From: JBCBGF01 sp039820585
GTDB taxonomy: Bacteria; Pseudomonadota; Alphaproteobacteria; Rhodobacterales; Rhodobacteraceae
Assembly (NCBI GenBank): GCA_039820585.1
Contig: JBCBPV010000010.1
Location: 1-64,000, forward strand
Direction: 5' to 3'
DNA: 64,000 nt
The notes under the pieces were generated by a model. It made no database searches, was not told the DNA's origin, and saw nothing but the letters and a program-made list of their open reading frames with translations. The number at the start of each line of letters is the position of its first letter. Within the stretch, counting starts at the first letter, position 1. Below are positions 41,378 to 49,487 of the stretch, one piece after another. The translations under genes were made by a program, and so were the position numbers.

Positions 41378-41746
41378 ATGGGCGGACGTGTCCTGCTGAT
41401 CGAGGATGAGCCCAACATCATCGAGGCGATCCGGTTTATTCTGTCGCGCGATGGCTGGGCCGTGGACGTGCATTCCGACGGTGCCACCGCCATGGAGGCG
41501 ATTTCCGCGCGCGGGCCCGATTTGATCATCCTCGATGTCATGCTGCCCAACCGGTCGGGCTATGACATCCTGGCCGATCTTCGCGCGCAGGAAGAGACCA
41601 AGGAGTTGCCGGTGCTGATGCTGACGGCGCGAGGGCAGACAAAGGATCGCGAGATGGCCGAACGCTATGGCGTCAGCCGCTTCATGACCAAGCCGTTTTC
41701 CAATTCTGAGGTCTTGTCCTCGGTCCGTGAGCTCGCGGGCGTATGA
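41378..41746 (+). CDS. Single-domain response regulator
   Basis: 122 residues. ILLIEDEPN-type start (VLLIEDEPNIIEAIRFILSR), phosphoacceptor Asp in DLIILDVMLPNRSGYDILAD, Thr in VLMLTARG and Lys in FMTKPFSNSEVL. No output domain. The ATG at 41378 follows GGGAGGAGATCGGCG, so the in-frame ATG at 41282 is not used. It overlaps the next gene by 4 bp, forming one unit with the symporter-kinase downstream, its likely cognate kinase. Confidence 0.9.
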   Translation: MGGRVLLIEDEPNIIEAIRFILSRDGWAVDVHSDGATAMEAISARGPDLIILDVMLPNRSGYDILADLRAQEETKELPVLMLTARGQTKDREMAERYGVSRFMTKPFSNSEVLSSVRELAGV

Positions 41747-42006
41747 GCGATCCGCGCGAACCGGTGTTCCTTGAGCGTGAGACCTACCGCGTCCGCCGCT
41801 TGATGGATGCCGCGCGATTCCTGCCTTTTCTGGCAACCTTCATCTTCCTGATCCCGCTTCTGTTCGCACCGGTGGCAGGCACCGCGGTGACGGTGGTCTA
41901 CCTGTTTGCGGGCTGGGTTCTGTTGATCGGCGTGGCCTTCGGGATCTCGCGCAGGCTCGCCTCCAGCGTCGATGCCGGCCCGACCGAGGAGGAGGGGGAA
42001 GGCTGA
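41743..42006 (+). CDS. Small two-helix membrane protein between regulator and kinase
   Basis: 87 residues. Two transmembrane helices (FLPFLATFIFLIPLLFAPVA and VTVVYLFAGWVLLIGVAFGI) with a short acidic C-terminus. This small protein lies between receiver and symporter-kinase genes; its stop overlaps the kinase ATG by 1 bp. It resembles the small membrane proteins (DUF485/DUF4212-like role) that accompany solute:sodium symporters, although the sequence is not clearly of either family. Confidence 0.75.
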   Translation: MSDPREPVFLERETYRVRRLMDAARFLPFLATFIFLIPLLFAPVAGTAVTVVYLFAGWVLLIGVAFGISRRLASSVDAGPTEEEGEG

Positions 42007-44693
42007 TGCTTTCCTTCAACCTGCTTGTCGGCGTTTGCCTTGGATATGTGGTGTTTCTGTTCCTTGTGGCGTTCGCAGCGGAACGGCGCGCGCAGCGGGG
42101 TAAGGCGGCTTGGTTGCGCTCGCCCCTGGTCTACACCCTGTCGCTGTCGATCTATTGCACGGGTTGGACGTTCTATGGCGCGGTGGGGTACGCTGCGCGC
42201 TCGGGGCTCGAGTTTCTGACAATCTACCTTGGCCCCACCATCGTGATGATCGGCTGGTGGGCGATCCTGCGGAAACTCGTCCGCATAGGGCGGACGCAGC
42301 GGATTACCTCGATCGCTGACCTCATATCCTCGCGCTACGGGAAATCCGCATTGCTGGGCGTGCTGGTGACCGTGCTCGCGGTCGTAGGCACGACGCCCTA
42401 CATCGCGTTGCAACTGCAATCGGTGACATTGGCCTTTGCCGTGTTTTCCCCCGCCACGGCCGATCCGCAAGGGTTCGACCTGAATTCCACCGCGCTTTGG
42501 GTCGCTGTGGGCCTGGCGGTGTTCACCGTGATCTTCGGCACCCGCAACCTTGACGTGAACGAACGCCATCACGGTGTGGTCATGGCCATTGCGGTCGAGG
42601 CGGTGGTCAAGATCGTGGCGCTGGTCGCCGTCGGCATCTTCGTCGTTTGGGGCGTGGCTGGCGGCCCAAGAGAGATCGTGGGCGTGATCGAAGCCTCGCC
42701 CATCTCCCTATGGGAAATCCAACCTGAACGCTGGGTGACCCTCACCTTCCTGGCCGGCGCTGCTTTCCTCTGCCTGCCGCGCATGTTCCAGGTGCTGGTG
42801 GTCGAGAACTCCGATGAACGCCACCTGGCGACCGCCTCCTGGGCCTTCCCGCTCTACCTGATGCTGATTTCTCTGTTCGTAGTGCCAATCGCTGTGGTTG
42901 GGCTCGCAATGATGCCCACCGGCGCGAACCCCGATCTCTTTGTCCTGACCGTGCCTTTGGCCTTCGACCGCGAAGGGTTGGCGATGCTGTCCTTCTTGGG
43001 TGGCTTCTCCTCAGCCACCTCGATGGTGATTGTCGCGGCGCTGGCACTATCAACTATGGTGTCGAACCACATCGTGCTGCCAATCTGGTTGAGCGCCGGG
43101 CAGGGCGGGGCGACCGTGTCGGGCGATGTGCGCCAGATCGTATTGATGTCACGCCGCATCTCCATCGGTGTGGTGCTGGCACTGGGCTATCTCTACTACC
43201 GCTTTTCCGGCGGGGGTGAGGCGTTGGCCGCCATGGGCCTCATCGCCTTCCTTGGCGTGGCACAGGTGTTGCCTGCGCTGATGGGCGCGATTTTCTGGCG
43301 CGGTGCGACACGGGTGGGCGCTGCCCTGGGTTTGACCGTCGGTCTGTTGATCTGGCTCTATACGCTTTACCTGCCCAGCTTTGGTGTGGGCGGCGTTCTA
43401 ACCGAGGCCACGTTTGAAAATGGTCCCTGGGGCGTCGCCGCCCTCCGCCCGCAGGCGCTGTTTGGATTGGAAGGGATAGACCCGCTGGTTCATGCGGTGT
43501 TCTGGTCGCTGGCGCTGAATACGCTGGCCTTTGTCATTGGCTCGCTCGTCAGCTTCCCCAGCCCGCTGGAACGCCTGCAGGGCGCGACCTTCGTCAACAT
43601 CTATCGCTATTCCGACAGTGCTCGCGGCTGGGGCCGGAGTTTCGTGGAGGCCGAGGATCTGTTGATGATGGCGCAGCGCATCATCGGCCCGCAAGAAGCG
43701 CAGGCGCTGTTCGTGGCGGTCGCGCAAGAGCAGGGCAAGAAGGGCTACCTCCCCGACGTGACGCCCGAGTTTCTGGAACGATTGGAACGCGAACTGTCAG
43801 GCTCGGTGGGTGCGGCGACCGCGCACGCGATGCTGGGCCAGATAACCGGTGGTGTAACCGTGTCCGTCGAAGACCTGATGCGCGTGGCTGATGAGACGGC
43901 ACAGATGATGGAATATTCCAGCCAGCTAGAAGCGAAATCCGACGAGCTGGGCCGCACCGCGCGGCAGTTGCGCGAGGCGAACGAGAAACTGACCGCTCTG
44001 TCGATCCAGAAAGACGCCTTTCTCAGCCAGATCAGCCATGAGTTGCGCACGCCTATGACCTCGATCCGGGCGTTTTCCGAGATCCTGATGGATGGCGACC
44101 AGATGGAAAGCGCCGACCGCCAAAAGTATTCCACCATCATCCACGATGAGACGCTGCGCCTGACCCGGCTGCTCGACGACCTTCTCGATCTCAGCGTGCT
44201 GGAGAACGGTCAGGTCACGCTGAACGCCCGCGACGCGACGCTGGGCGAGGTGCTAGACCGCGCGCTCGCGGCCATTGAAAGCCGCGCTGAACCCGGAATG
44301 CTGAAGATTGTCCGCGAAAAAGGGGCGGGGGCGATCCCGCTTTACACCGATGCCGACCGGCTGGCTCAGGTGTTTATCAACGTGGTGTCGAACGCCCAGA
44401 AATACTGCGATGCCGACGCTCCGGAACTGACCATCTCGATTATCGAGGCGGAGGAGACGGTTTCGGTCGACTTCGTGGATAATGGATCTGGAATTCCTAA
44501 GAAAAGTCAGACCCTTATCTTTGAAAAGTTCGCGCGGCTCACCGACCAGCAGGCAGCAGGCGGCGCGGGTCTTGGCCTTGCCATCTGTCGCGAGATCATG
44601 GCTCGGCTGGGGGGCGATATCTCTTATGTGCCGGGGCAGCGCGGGGCGGCGTTTCGCGTGACCCTGCCCAAGGCGCACCGCGCGGCGGCCTAA
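42006..44693 (+). CDS. Sodium/solute symporter-histidine kinase fusion (CbrA-like)
   Basis: 895 residues. About 13 transmembrane helices (residues 1-520) form a solute:sodium symporter domain (FYGAVGYAARSGLEFLTIYL, ITSIADLISSRYGKSALLGV). A linker/STAC-like helical region follows, then HisKA with SQISHELRTPMTSIRAFSEI (His near 678) and a HATPase domain with NVVSNAQKYCDADAPEL, VDFVDNGSGIPKKSQTLIFE and AAGGAGLGLAICREIMARLG. Family knowledge: these kinases sense or transport a nutrient (histidine in CbrA, acetate in others) and set carbon-use regulation. Here the ScfR-type regulator and receiver gene upstream suggest a carboxylate signal; this is inference. Confidence 0.92.
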   Translation: MLSFNLLVGVCLGYVVFLFLVAFAAERRAQRGKAAWLRSPLVYTLSLSIYCTGWTFYGAVGYAARSGLEFLTIYLGPTIVMIGWWAILRKLVRIGRTQRITSIADLISSRYGKSALLGVLVTVLAVVGTTPYIALQLQSVTLAFAVFSPATADPQGFDLNSTALWVAVGLAVFTVIFGTRNLDVNERHHGVVMAIAVEAVVKIVALVAVGIFVVWGVAGGPREIVGVIEASPISLWEIQPERWVTLTFLAGAAFLCLPRMFQVLVVENSDERHLATASWAFPLYLMLISLFVVPIAVVGLAMMPTGANPDLFVLTVPLAFDREGLAMLSFLGGFSSATSMVIVAALALSTMVSNHIVLPIWLSAGQGGATVSGDVRQIVLMSRRISIGVVLALGYLYYRFSGGGEALAAMGLIAFLGVAQVLPALMGAIFWRGATRVGAALGLTVGLLIWLYTLYLPSFGVGGVLTEATFENGPWGVAALRPQALFGLEGIDPLVHAVFWSLALNTLAFVIGSLVSFPSPLERLQGATFVNIYRYSDSARGWGRSFVEAEDLLMMAQRIIGPQEAQALFVAVAQEQGKKGYLPDVTPEFLERLERELSGSVGAATAHAMLGQITGGVTVSVEDLMRVADETAQMMEYSSQLEAKSDELGRTARQLREANEKLTALSIQKDAFLSQISHELRTPMTSIRAFSEILMDGDQMESADRQKYSTIIHDETLRLTRLLDDLLDLSVLENGQVTLNARDATLGEVLDRALAAIESRAEPGMLKIVREKGAGAIPLYTDADRLAQVFINVVSNAQKYCDADAPELTISIIEAEETVSVDFVDNGSGIPKKSQTLIFEKFARLTDQQAAGGAGLGLAICREIMARLGGDISYVPGQRGAAFRVTLPKAHRAAA

Positions 44694-44761
44694 GGTTCGG
44701 CAACGCGATAGTAACCCTGCCCTGCCACGGCTGGTCCCAACCGAATTGCAGCGGGCAGATC

Positions 44762-45826
44762 ATGATTTCTCAAGAGGCACAAACCCTCATGCGCCGCATT
44801 GTGCGGCCCCCCAAACCGCGTCCGCCCCAGGCCGACGGGATGAACACCCGCCGCGCCTGGAAGCAGGTCGTGCCCCGCATCGCGGAAGAGGCCGCGGGCC
44901 TCGTCGCCTCCGTTCACGACGTGGTGCTCAGCGAAACCAGCCTAACCGCGATCCTGGACGGTTGGGTCGATGGCAGCCTGACCGTGGGGCTTGTCCGCGA
45001 CGGACGCATCCGCGGACTGGCGGTGTTCGATGCCCCCCTCGTCGTGTCGATGCTTGAGGCGCAGACCACCGGCGTTGTGCTGGCTTCCCCACCCGGGGAC
45101 CGGCGCTTGACTGATGCCGACGCCGCGCTGACCACGCCCTTCGTCGATGCCGCCATGGCCGAGGTTGCCACGCTGATGGCCGAAACCGGGCGCCACGTGG
45201 GTGACTGGACCTGCGGGCGCAGGATCGCGTCGGCCCGGGCAGCAAGCTTACTTTTGGAAGACGGCACGTATGTCCAGACCGAAGTCACCCTGGCCCTGGC
45301 CGATGGCGCGCGCACTGGCCTGGTCCGCCTTTATGAGCCGGATCGCCGTGCGATCCCTGGAGCGTCCCCGGTTGCCGATCCTAAGGCGGATGATCCACGC
45401 CTTGCGGGCCGGGTCGAGATACGCGCGATCCTTTTCCGCGGGCAGATCACGCTTGAGACCGTGCGCACCCTGGCGGCAGGTGCCCAGATCCCTTTGCCGG
45501 GCGCTGCGCTCGACCAGATCATGCTGGAGACGACCCACGGGAAAGAGCTGATCCCAGCGCGCCTGGGGCGCCTGGGTCCGCATCAGGCCGTGCGGATCGG
45601 TGCGCCCGAGGCCACCGACGAGCCACCGCCACCGATGGAAGCCCCACCACCTGCGATCCCGCCAGAGATGGCGAGTTTACGCGCCGTCCCGCTAGAGGCC
45701 CCGCCGATGCCAGAGTTGCCGTCTTTGCCGGATTTGCCCGAGCCCATCAGCGCTTTGTCCGACCTGCCAGAGCCGATCATGTCCCTGGCGGATCTGCCTG
45801 ATCTGCCGCCACTCGATCCTGATTAA
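44762..45826 (+). CDS. FliM/FliN-like SpoA-domain protein
   Basis: 354 residues. The N-terminal 200 residues resemble the FliM middle domain (LTAILDGWVDGSLTVGLVRD, ALTTPFVDAAMAEVATLMAE). A SpoA (FliN/YscQ-type) domain follows (RVEIRAILFRGQITLETVRT, LAAGAQIPLPGAALDQIMLE), and the tail is Pro-rich with repeated LPEPI/LPDLP units. Homologues are annotated flagellar motor switch protein FliM in Rhodobacterales. No other flagellar genes are in the window, so this is an orphan or a second switch protein that may link to the adjacent two-component system. The ATG may also be 44789 or 44840. Confidence 0.7.
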   Translation: MISQEAQTLMRRIVRPPKPRPPQADGMNTRRAWKQVVPRIAEEAAGLVASVHDVVLSETSLTAILDGWVDGSLTVGLVRDGRIRGLAVFDAPLVVSMLEAQTTGVVLASPPGDRRLTDADAALTTPFVDAAMAEVATLMAETGRHVGDWTCGRRIASARAASLLLEDGTYVQTEVTLALADGARTGLVRLYEPDRRAIPGASPVADPKADDPRLAGRVEIRAILFRGQITLETVRTLAAGAQIPLPGAALDQIMLETTHGKELIPARLGRLGPHQAVRIGAPEATDEPPPPMEAPPPAIPPEMASLRAVPLEAPPMPELPSLPDLPEPISALSDLPEPIMSLADLPDLPPLDPD

Positions 45827-46245
45827 CGCCCTGCCATCGTCTCGATCTGGCCGCGCAGATGGCCCACGTCGTAGCCGCCTTTCGTGCATGCGTCGAGGAT
45901 CGCCTCGGTGTCCATCCTGCCCGCCCGGCTAAGCGCCCAGACGATGCAGGATCGCGTACCAGACCGGCAGTAGGCAAAGACCGGGCCCGCGCCATCGGCC
46001 GCAGTGCCTTGCGCCTCCACATTTTCCATCGTCATGGCCGCGCCATCGACAGGGTTCATCACAAAGGTCATCCCCGCCGCCTCGACCGCCGCTTGCATCG
46101 CGGCCGCGCTGAGGTCGGGGGGCACTTCCGCATCGGGGCGGTTGCAGATCACCGTAGTGAACCCTGCCTCTTTCAGCGTCGTCACATCTTCAGGCGTGAT
46201 CTGTGGTGCGACGGCGAAGTCAGGTGTGAGCTGGCGGATGTCCAT
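45823..46245 (-). CDS. TIGR01244-family phosphatase-like protein of the sulfide operon
   Basis: 140 residues from the ATG at 46245. DIRQLTPDFAVAPQITPEDV starts the family; the active-site loop is FAYCRSGTRSCIVWAL (Cys-x5-Arg as in dual-specificity phosphatases), followed by a helical end. TIGR01244 domains occur fused to or beside persulfide dioxygenases (Blh/BigR operons). It is the last gene of the leftward operon after the two YeeE/YedE genes. Exact activity (phosphatase or sulfur transfer) is not settled for the family. Confidence 0.85.
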   Translation of the reverse strand: MDIRQLTPDFAVAPQITPEDVTTLKEAGFTTVICNRPDAEVPPDLSAAAMQAAVEAAGMTFVMNPVDGAAMTMENVEAQGTAADGAGPVFAYCRSGTRSCIVWALSRAGRMDTEAILDACTKGGYDVGHLRGQIETMAGR

Positions 46246-46255
46246 TGGCGTTCCT

Positions 46256-46687
46256 TCAGGCAACGGGCGTGGCGGCACTCAGCCGCTTGCGGATAGGCGG
46301 CGCGGCCAGCATACCGCCAAGCATTGCGGCAAGAAAGACCACCCCAGACGTCCCGCCATAGGTGATCGACGCCAAGGCCGGGCCAGGACACAACCCCACC
46401 AGCCCCCAGCCCGCGCCGAACAGCACGGACCCGATCACCAAAGACCGACCGATGCGCGGCTCGGGCGGCGCAGGGAAGCTGCCCCCCAGCACCGGGCTGC
46501 GCCCGCGGGTCAACTGCCAGGCAATCGCCATCGGCACGATCGCACCCCCCAGCACGAAGGCCAGCGTCGGATCCCAGTCGCCGAACACATCAAGCCAGCC
46601 CTGCACCTTGCGCGTGTCGGTCATTCCAGAGACGAACAGCCCCGCACCAAAGAGCCCGCCAACCACGGCTGCGAAAAGCTCGCGCAT
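46256..46687 (-). CDS. YeeE/YedE-type sulfur transporter, C-terminal half (DUF6691)
   Basis: 143 residues, four hydrophobic segments (LFAAVVGGLFGAGLFVSGMT, PTLAFVLGGAIVPMAIAWQL, SLVIGSVLFGAGWGLVGLCP). GAGWGLVGLCPGPAL carries the conserved Cys of the YeeE fold. The pair of half-size genes together equals one full YeeE (about 350 residues). Its ATG overlaps the stop of the preceding half by 1 bp. Likely moves thiosulfate or another reduced sulfur compound across the inner membrane with its partner. Confidence 0.87.
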   Translation of the reverse strand: MRELFAAVVGGLFGAGLFVSGMTDTRKVQGWLDVFGDWDPTLAFVLGGAIVPMAIAWQLTRGRSPVLGGSFPAPPEPRIGRSLVIGSVLFGAGWGLVGLCPGPALASITYGGTSGVVFLAAMLGGMLAAPPIRKRLSAATPVA

Positions 46688-47115
46688 CAGATCACTCCCA
46701 AAAGCTGTTTGAACGTCACCACGGTCAACCCACCTGCCAGCAAATAGAACACCGTCGCCACGATCCCGCGCAGGGACAGGCGTGATATCCCGCACACCCC
46801 GTGCCCCGACGTACAGCCATTCGCAATCCGCGTACCCACCCCCACGAGCAACCCCGCAAGGATCAGCACCGCGATGTTGCCGGTTGCGTGGGTCTCGGCA
46901 CCGCCTGTGGCCAGCGCCAGCACCGCTGGCACGCCGATCAGCCCGGCCAGAAATGCCATCCGCTCGCCGGTATTCCCGCGTCCCGTTCCATCGACCAGCC
47001 CGCCGACCAACCCCGAAGCCCCCATGATCCGGCCATTGACCAGCAGGAACACCGCCGCCGCGCCGCCAATCATCAGGCCGCCAATCAGACCCATCAGCCA
47101 TGCCTCAGGCATCAC
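46687..47115 (-). CDS. YeeE/YedE-type sulfur transporter, N-terminal half
   Basis: 142 residues. WLMGLIGGLMIGGAAAVFLL and RIANGCTSGHGVCGISRLSL contain the signature GCTSGHGVCG with the two cysteines that relay thiosulfate in YeeE. Four predicted membrane segments. It lies between the persulfide dioxygenase (30 bp upstream) and the DUF6691 half, forming the transport step of the operon. Confidence 0.9.
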   Translation of the reverse strand: MMPEAWLMGLIGGLMIGGAAAVFLLVNGRIMGASGLVGGLVDGTGRGNTGERMAFLAGLIGVPAVLALATGGAETHATGNIAVLILAGLLVGVGTRIANGCTSGHGVCGISRLSLRGIVATVFYLLAGGLTVVTFKQLLGVI

Positions 47116-47145
47116 GCACCCTTTCCCATAGATCTCAGAGAGTTG

Positions 47146-48009
47146 TCACAGCTTGTTCACTGGCACTTTCAGGAACACATCCCCCGCTGTATCCGGTTCC
47201 GGCATATTGCCTGCCCGCATATTCACCTGCAGCGATGGCACAATCAGTTTGGGCATCCCCAGCGTCGCATCCCGCGCCTCACGCATGTCCACGAACGCGT
47301 CCTTGTCCTGACCGCCGCCGATATGCACGTTTCTCGCCTTCTGCTCACCCACCGTGCTTTCCCAGGCATAAACCTCGCGCCCCGGCGCCTTGTAGTCATG
47401 GCCTACGAAAATCCGCGTCGCGTCTGGCAGGGTCAGAATACGCTGGATCGAGTTGTAAAGATCCTCGGCAGACCCCCCGGGAAAATCGCACCGCGCTGTG
47501 CCGAAATCGGGCATGAACAGCGTGTCGCCCACAAAGGCCGCGTCGCCGATCACATAAGTCATGCAGGCTGGCGTATGGCCAGGCGTATGCATCACATCAC
47601 CCCGCATCTGGCCGATGTGGAAGCTGTCGCCGTCGGAAAACAGTGCGTCGAACTGGCTGCCATCGCGCTGGAACTCGGTGCCTTCGTTAAAGATCTTGCC
47701 GAACGTGTCCTGAACCGCCGTGATCTGTGACCCGATGCCGATCTTGCCGCCCAGCTTTTCCTGCAGATAGGGTGCGGCGCTCAGGTGGTCGGCATGCACA
47801 TGTGTCTCAAGGATCCAGTCGACCCGCAGATCGTGCTGTTTGACAAAGGTGATGACCGCGTCGGCAGAGGCGGTGTCGGTGCGCCCGCTGGCATAGTCGA
47901 AATCCAAGACGCTATCGACGATCGCCACCCCGGCGCCTTCAGGTTCCTGCACGACGTAACTGATCGTATTTGTCGCACTATCGAAAAAAGCGGTGACATT
48001 CGGATGCAT
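47146..48009 (-). CDS. MBL-fold persulfide dioxygenase-like enzyme (Blh type)
   Basis: 287 residues from the ATG at 48009. The iron site motif is ETHVHADHLSAAPYLQEK, with further ligands in VMHTPGHTPACMTYVIGDAA, FVGDTLF and RIFVGHDYKAPGREVYAWES. This is the ETHE1/Blh type of metallo-beta-lactamase fold, which oxidises glutathione persulfide to sulfite. No rhodanese domain is fused, unlike in Agrobacterium Blh. It is the first gene of the operon and is transcribed away from the SqrR/BigR-type repressor, whose probable operator lies 57-78 bp upstream. Confidence 0.9.
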   Translation of the reverse strand: MHPNVTAFFDSATNTISYVVQEPEGAGVAIVDSVLDFDYASGRTDTASADAVITFVKQHDLRVDWILETHVHADHLSAAPYLQEKLGGKIGIGSQITAVQDTFGKIFNEGTEFQRDGSQFDALFSDGDSFHIGQMRGDVMHTPGHTPACMTYVIGDAAFVGDTLFMPDFGTARCDFPGGSAEDLYNSIQRILTLPDATRIFVGHDYKAPGREVYAWESTVGEQKARNVHIGGGQDKDAFVDMREARDATLGMPKLIVPSLQVNMRAGNMPEPDTAGDVFLKVPVNKL

Positions 48010-48065
48010 CTTTTGTCCCTTAGTGATGGTTGCGCTCGCAGGGAGGAGATTAGCCGGAACGCGAT

Positions 48066-48087
48066 ACATATCAAAATCACGATATGT
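48066..48087. promoter_or_regulatory. Probable operator of the SqrR/BigR repressor
   Basis: ACATATC-AAAATCAC-GATATGT, perfect 7-bp arms with an 8-bp spacer, between the divergent repressor and persulfide dioxygenase genes. The N8 spacing equals that described for SqrR sites. It overlaps the first possible ATG of the repressor (48084), which supports use of the downstream ATG at 48111. A second half-matching site, ATTC-AATACATG-GAAG (48102-48117), follows. Confidence 0.65.
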
Positions 48088-48431
48088 CGCAGGCTAACGA
48101 TATTCAATACATGGAAGGCGCATTCAGAGTTAAAGCCGATCAAATGGCACTTGCCGCGGAAGAGGCGGTGGGCGCGATGAAGGCGCTATCGAACCCTTCA
48201 CGCCTGTTGATCCTGTGTCAGCTGGCCGAGGCTGAGCAGACCGTGGGTGAATTAGAGACCAAGCTCGATCTGGGCCAGGCCTATGTCAGCCAGCAATTGG
48301 CCCGCCTTCGAGACGAGGGGATCGTGGTCGCGACCCGCGAAGGCCGCCAGATGCGCTATCGCATCGCAGATACGCGCGTTGCACCCGTGATTGCCGCGAT
48401 CTACCACGCCTACTGCCCACAGCCGATCTGA
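48084..48431 (+). CDS. SqrR/BigR-type ArsR-family persulfide-responsive repressor
   Basis: 115 residues from the first ATG, 106 from 48111. Winged HTH: AMKALSNPSRLLILCQLAEA, then LETKLDLGQAYVSQQLARLR and DEGIVVATREGRQMRYRIAD. The two sensing cysteines are in LLILCQL and YHAYCPQP, 66 residues apart, the same spacing as Cys41 and Cys107 of Rhodobacter capsulatus SqrR, which form a polysulfide bridge and release DNA. It should repress the divergent sulfide operon and itself. Neither start has a ribosome-binding site; because the operator overlaps 48084, translation may start at 48111. Confidence 0.9.
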   Translation: MSQANDIQYMEGAFRVKADQMALAAEEAVGAMKALSNPSRLLILCQLAEAEQTVGELETKLDLGQAYVSQQLARLRDEGIVVATREGRQMRYRIADTRVAPVIAAIYHAYCPQPI

Positions 48432-48553
48432 ACCGGCCTCGGCTGAGTTTTCCCGCAAAACCGCCCGTCCTGTGCCTTATTGCTAAGCGCTGGCAAAGAT
48501 ATCTTACTTTGAATACGCATTCTACTTCGCGGCCTGTCGTATGGCCGTCGCAG

Positions 48554-48576
48554 GCATGATATATTCGATATCATGC
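48554..48576. promoter_or_regulatory. Perfect palindrome upstream of the small NVPI protein gene
   Basis: GCATGATAT-ATTCG-ATATCATGC, 9-bp arms with a 5-bp centre, 32 bp before the TTG start at 48608. No T-tract. The size and symmetry are those of an operator for a homodimeric regulator. Its half-site ATGATAT is not the half-site of the SqrR-type operator, so a different protein is expected. Confidence 0.5.
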
Positions 48577-48607
48577 AGGGATTTTCCTGCGACCCGGGAG
48601 GAAACCA

Positions 48608-48814
48608 TTGTCGCACCACCCCACGCTTTACCAAAGACTAGAAGACATCGACAGACTTGTCGAAGAAGTTGCGCAAAATCCCGAACGCGCGGATACCGTG
48701 AAAGATGCGCTCCGGGCGCGTCTGGCGGGGGCCAACGTGCACCCTATGACCCCGATGCGCCCTACGCTTGAGGCGACCGACCCAGATGACTACTGGGACA
48801 ACGTCCCGATCTGA
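48608..48814 (+). CDS. Small conserved protein ending in Asn-Val-Pro-Ile
   Basis: 68 residues. TTG start preceded by GGGAGGAAACCA, a strong ribosome-binding site. Sequence: an amphipathic helix (LYQRLEDIDRLVEEVAQNPE) and a C-terminal YWDNVPI. A second gene 870 bp away (49487-49693) ends in FGNVPI after a helical, acidic body, so the two are probably members of one small family. Function unknown. Preceded by a perfect palindrome. Confidence 0.65.
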   Translation: MSHHPTLYQRLEDIDRLVEEVAQNPERADTVKDALRARLAGANVHPMTPMRPTLEATDPDDYWDNVPI

Positions 48815-48847
48815 TTGGTTTGGCGCGGTGCTGGTTCGCCGGCACCG

Positions 48848-48861
48848 TTGACCTGTATCAA
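48848..48861 (+). promoter_or_regulatory. FNR-type (FnrL) binding site
   Basis: TTGAC-CTGT-ATCAA matches the FNR/FnrL consensus TTGAT-N4-ATCAA at 9 of 10 positions, 66 bp before the DksA-like start. The following AGGTCGCG and CCTATTCTC lie where -10 elements would be. This suggests activation under low oxygen of the small-gene group that follows. Confidence 0.6.
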
Positions 48862-48926
48862 GGTCGCGCCGATTCCTTGCCCCTATTCTCAGACGCATTA
48901 TCCCGACCCAAGCAACGGACGGTCCG

Positions 48927-49250
48927 ATGATGAGTACGACGATTAAGGACTGGGAAGCCGCACTGCGCACGCGTCTGGCCGAGCTCGACGGCCGCCTGCA
49001 CGAGATCGATGACACGCTGGTTTCCCACAATACACGCGATTGGGAAGACGGCGCCATCGAGCGGGAAGAAGACGAAGTGCTCGAAGACCTTGGGAATGCA
49101 GGCAAGGCCGAAATCAGCCTGATCCATGCTGCGTTGAGCCGGATAGAGGCCGGTGATTATGGCATTTGCACCCAATGCGGAAACGACATTTCTTCCCAAA
49201 GGCTTGATGTGCTGCCGGCCACTCCGTTTTGCCGAAACTGCGCCCCTTGA
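48927..49250 (+). CDS. DksA/TraR-family zinc-finger protein
   Basis: 107 residues. Coiled-coil N-terminal half (DWEAALRTRLAELDGRLHEI, WEDGAIEREEDEVLEDLGNA) and C-terminal four-Cys zinc finger YGICTQCGNDI...RLDVLPATPFCRNCA. Shorter than DksA (about 150), so closer to small TraR/DksA-like regulators that bind in the RNA polymerase secondary channel. Acidic residues at the coil tip region (EREEDE) could act as the DksA tip. Lies downstream of the FNR-type box and is the first of three tightly spaced small genes. Confidence 0.85.
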   Translation: MMSTTIKDWEAALRTRLAELDGRLHEIDDTLVSHNTRDWEDGAIEREEDEVLEDLGNAGKAEISLIHAALSRIEAGDYGICTQCGNDISSQRLDVLPATPFCRNCAP

Positions 49251-49259
49251 GGATTTGAT

Positions 49260-49487
49260 ATGTCGGTACAGGAAGCCCCCAAGATCCGTCGCGCCCACGC
49301 GGTGCCTGGCGGGTATGACCGCAGCCGGGTCCGGTCTGCGATCCAACAGCTTCTGAGCGAGCCTCGGCTCGCACAGGCGATCTCCAGCGAACTCAAGCGC
49401 CAGTCGTCGTCAGCGCGTCATGCCCCCAAGCCGGATGATATGGCCTCGTCGACGCCGACTCGCCTCCGACTTTATAAGGTATCTTGA
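49260..49487 (+). CDS. Small basic protein, unknown
   Basis: 75 residues, starting 9 bp after the DksA-like stop with GAGGATTTGAT as ribosome-binding region. GGYDRSRVRSAIQQLLSEPR and LAQAISSELKRQSSSARHAP suggest one helical segment and a Ser/Arg-rich tail; a short C-terminal LRLYKVS. No family recognised. Its TGA overlaps the ATG of the next gene by one base. Confidence 0.6.
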   Translation: MSVQEAPKIRRAHAVPGGYDRSRVRSAIQQLLSEPRLAQAISSELKRQSSSARHAPKPDDMASSTPTRLRLYKVS

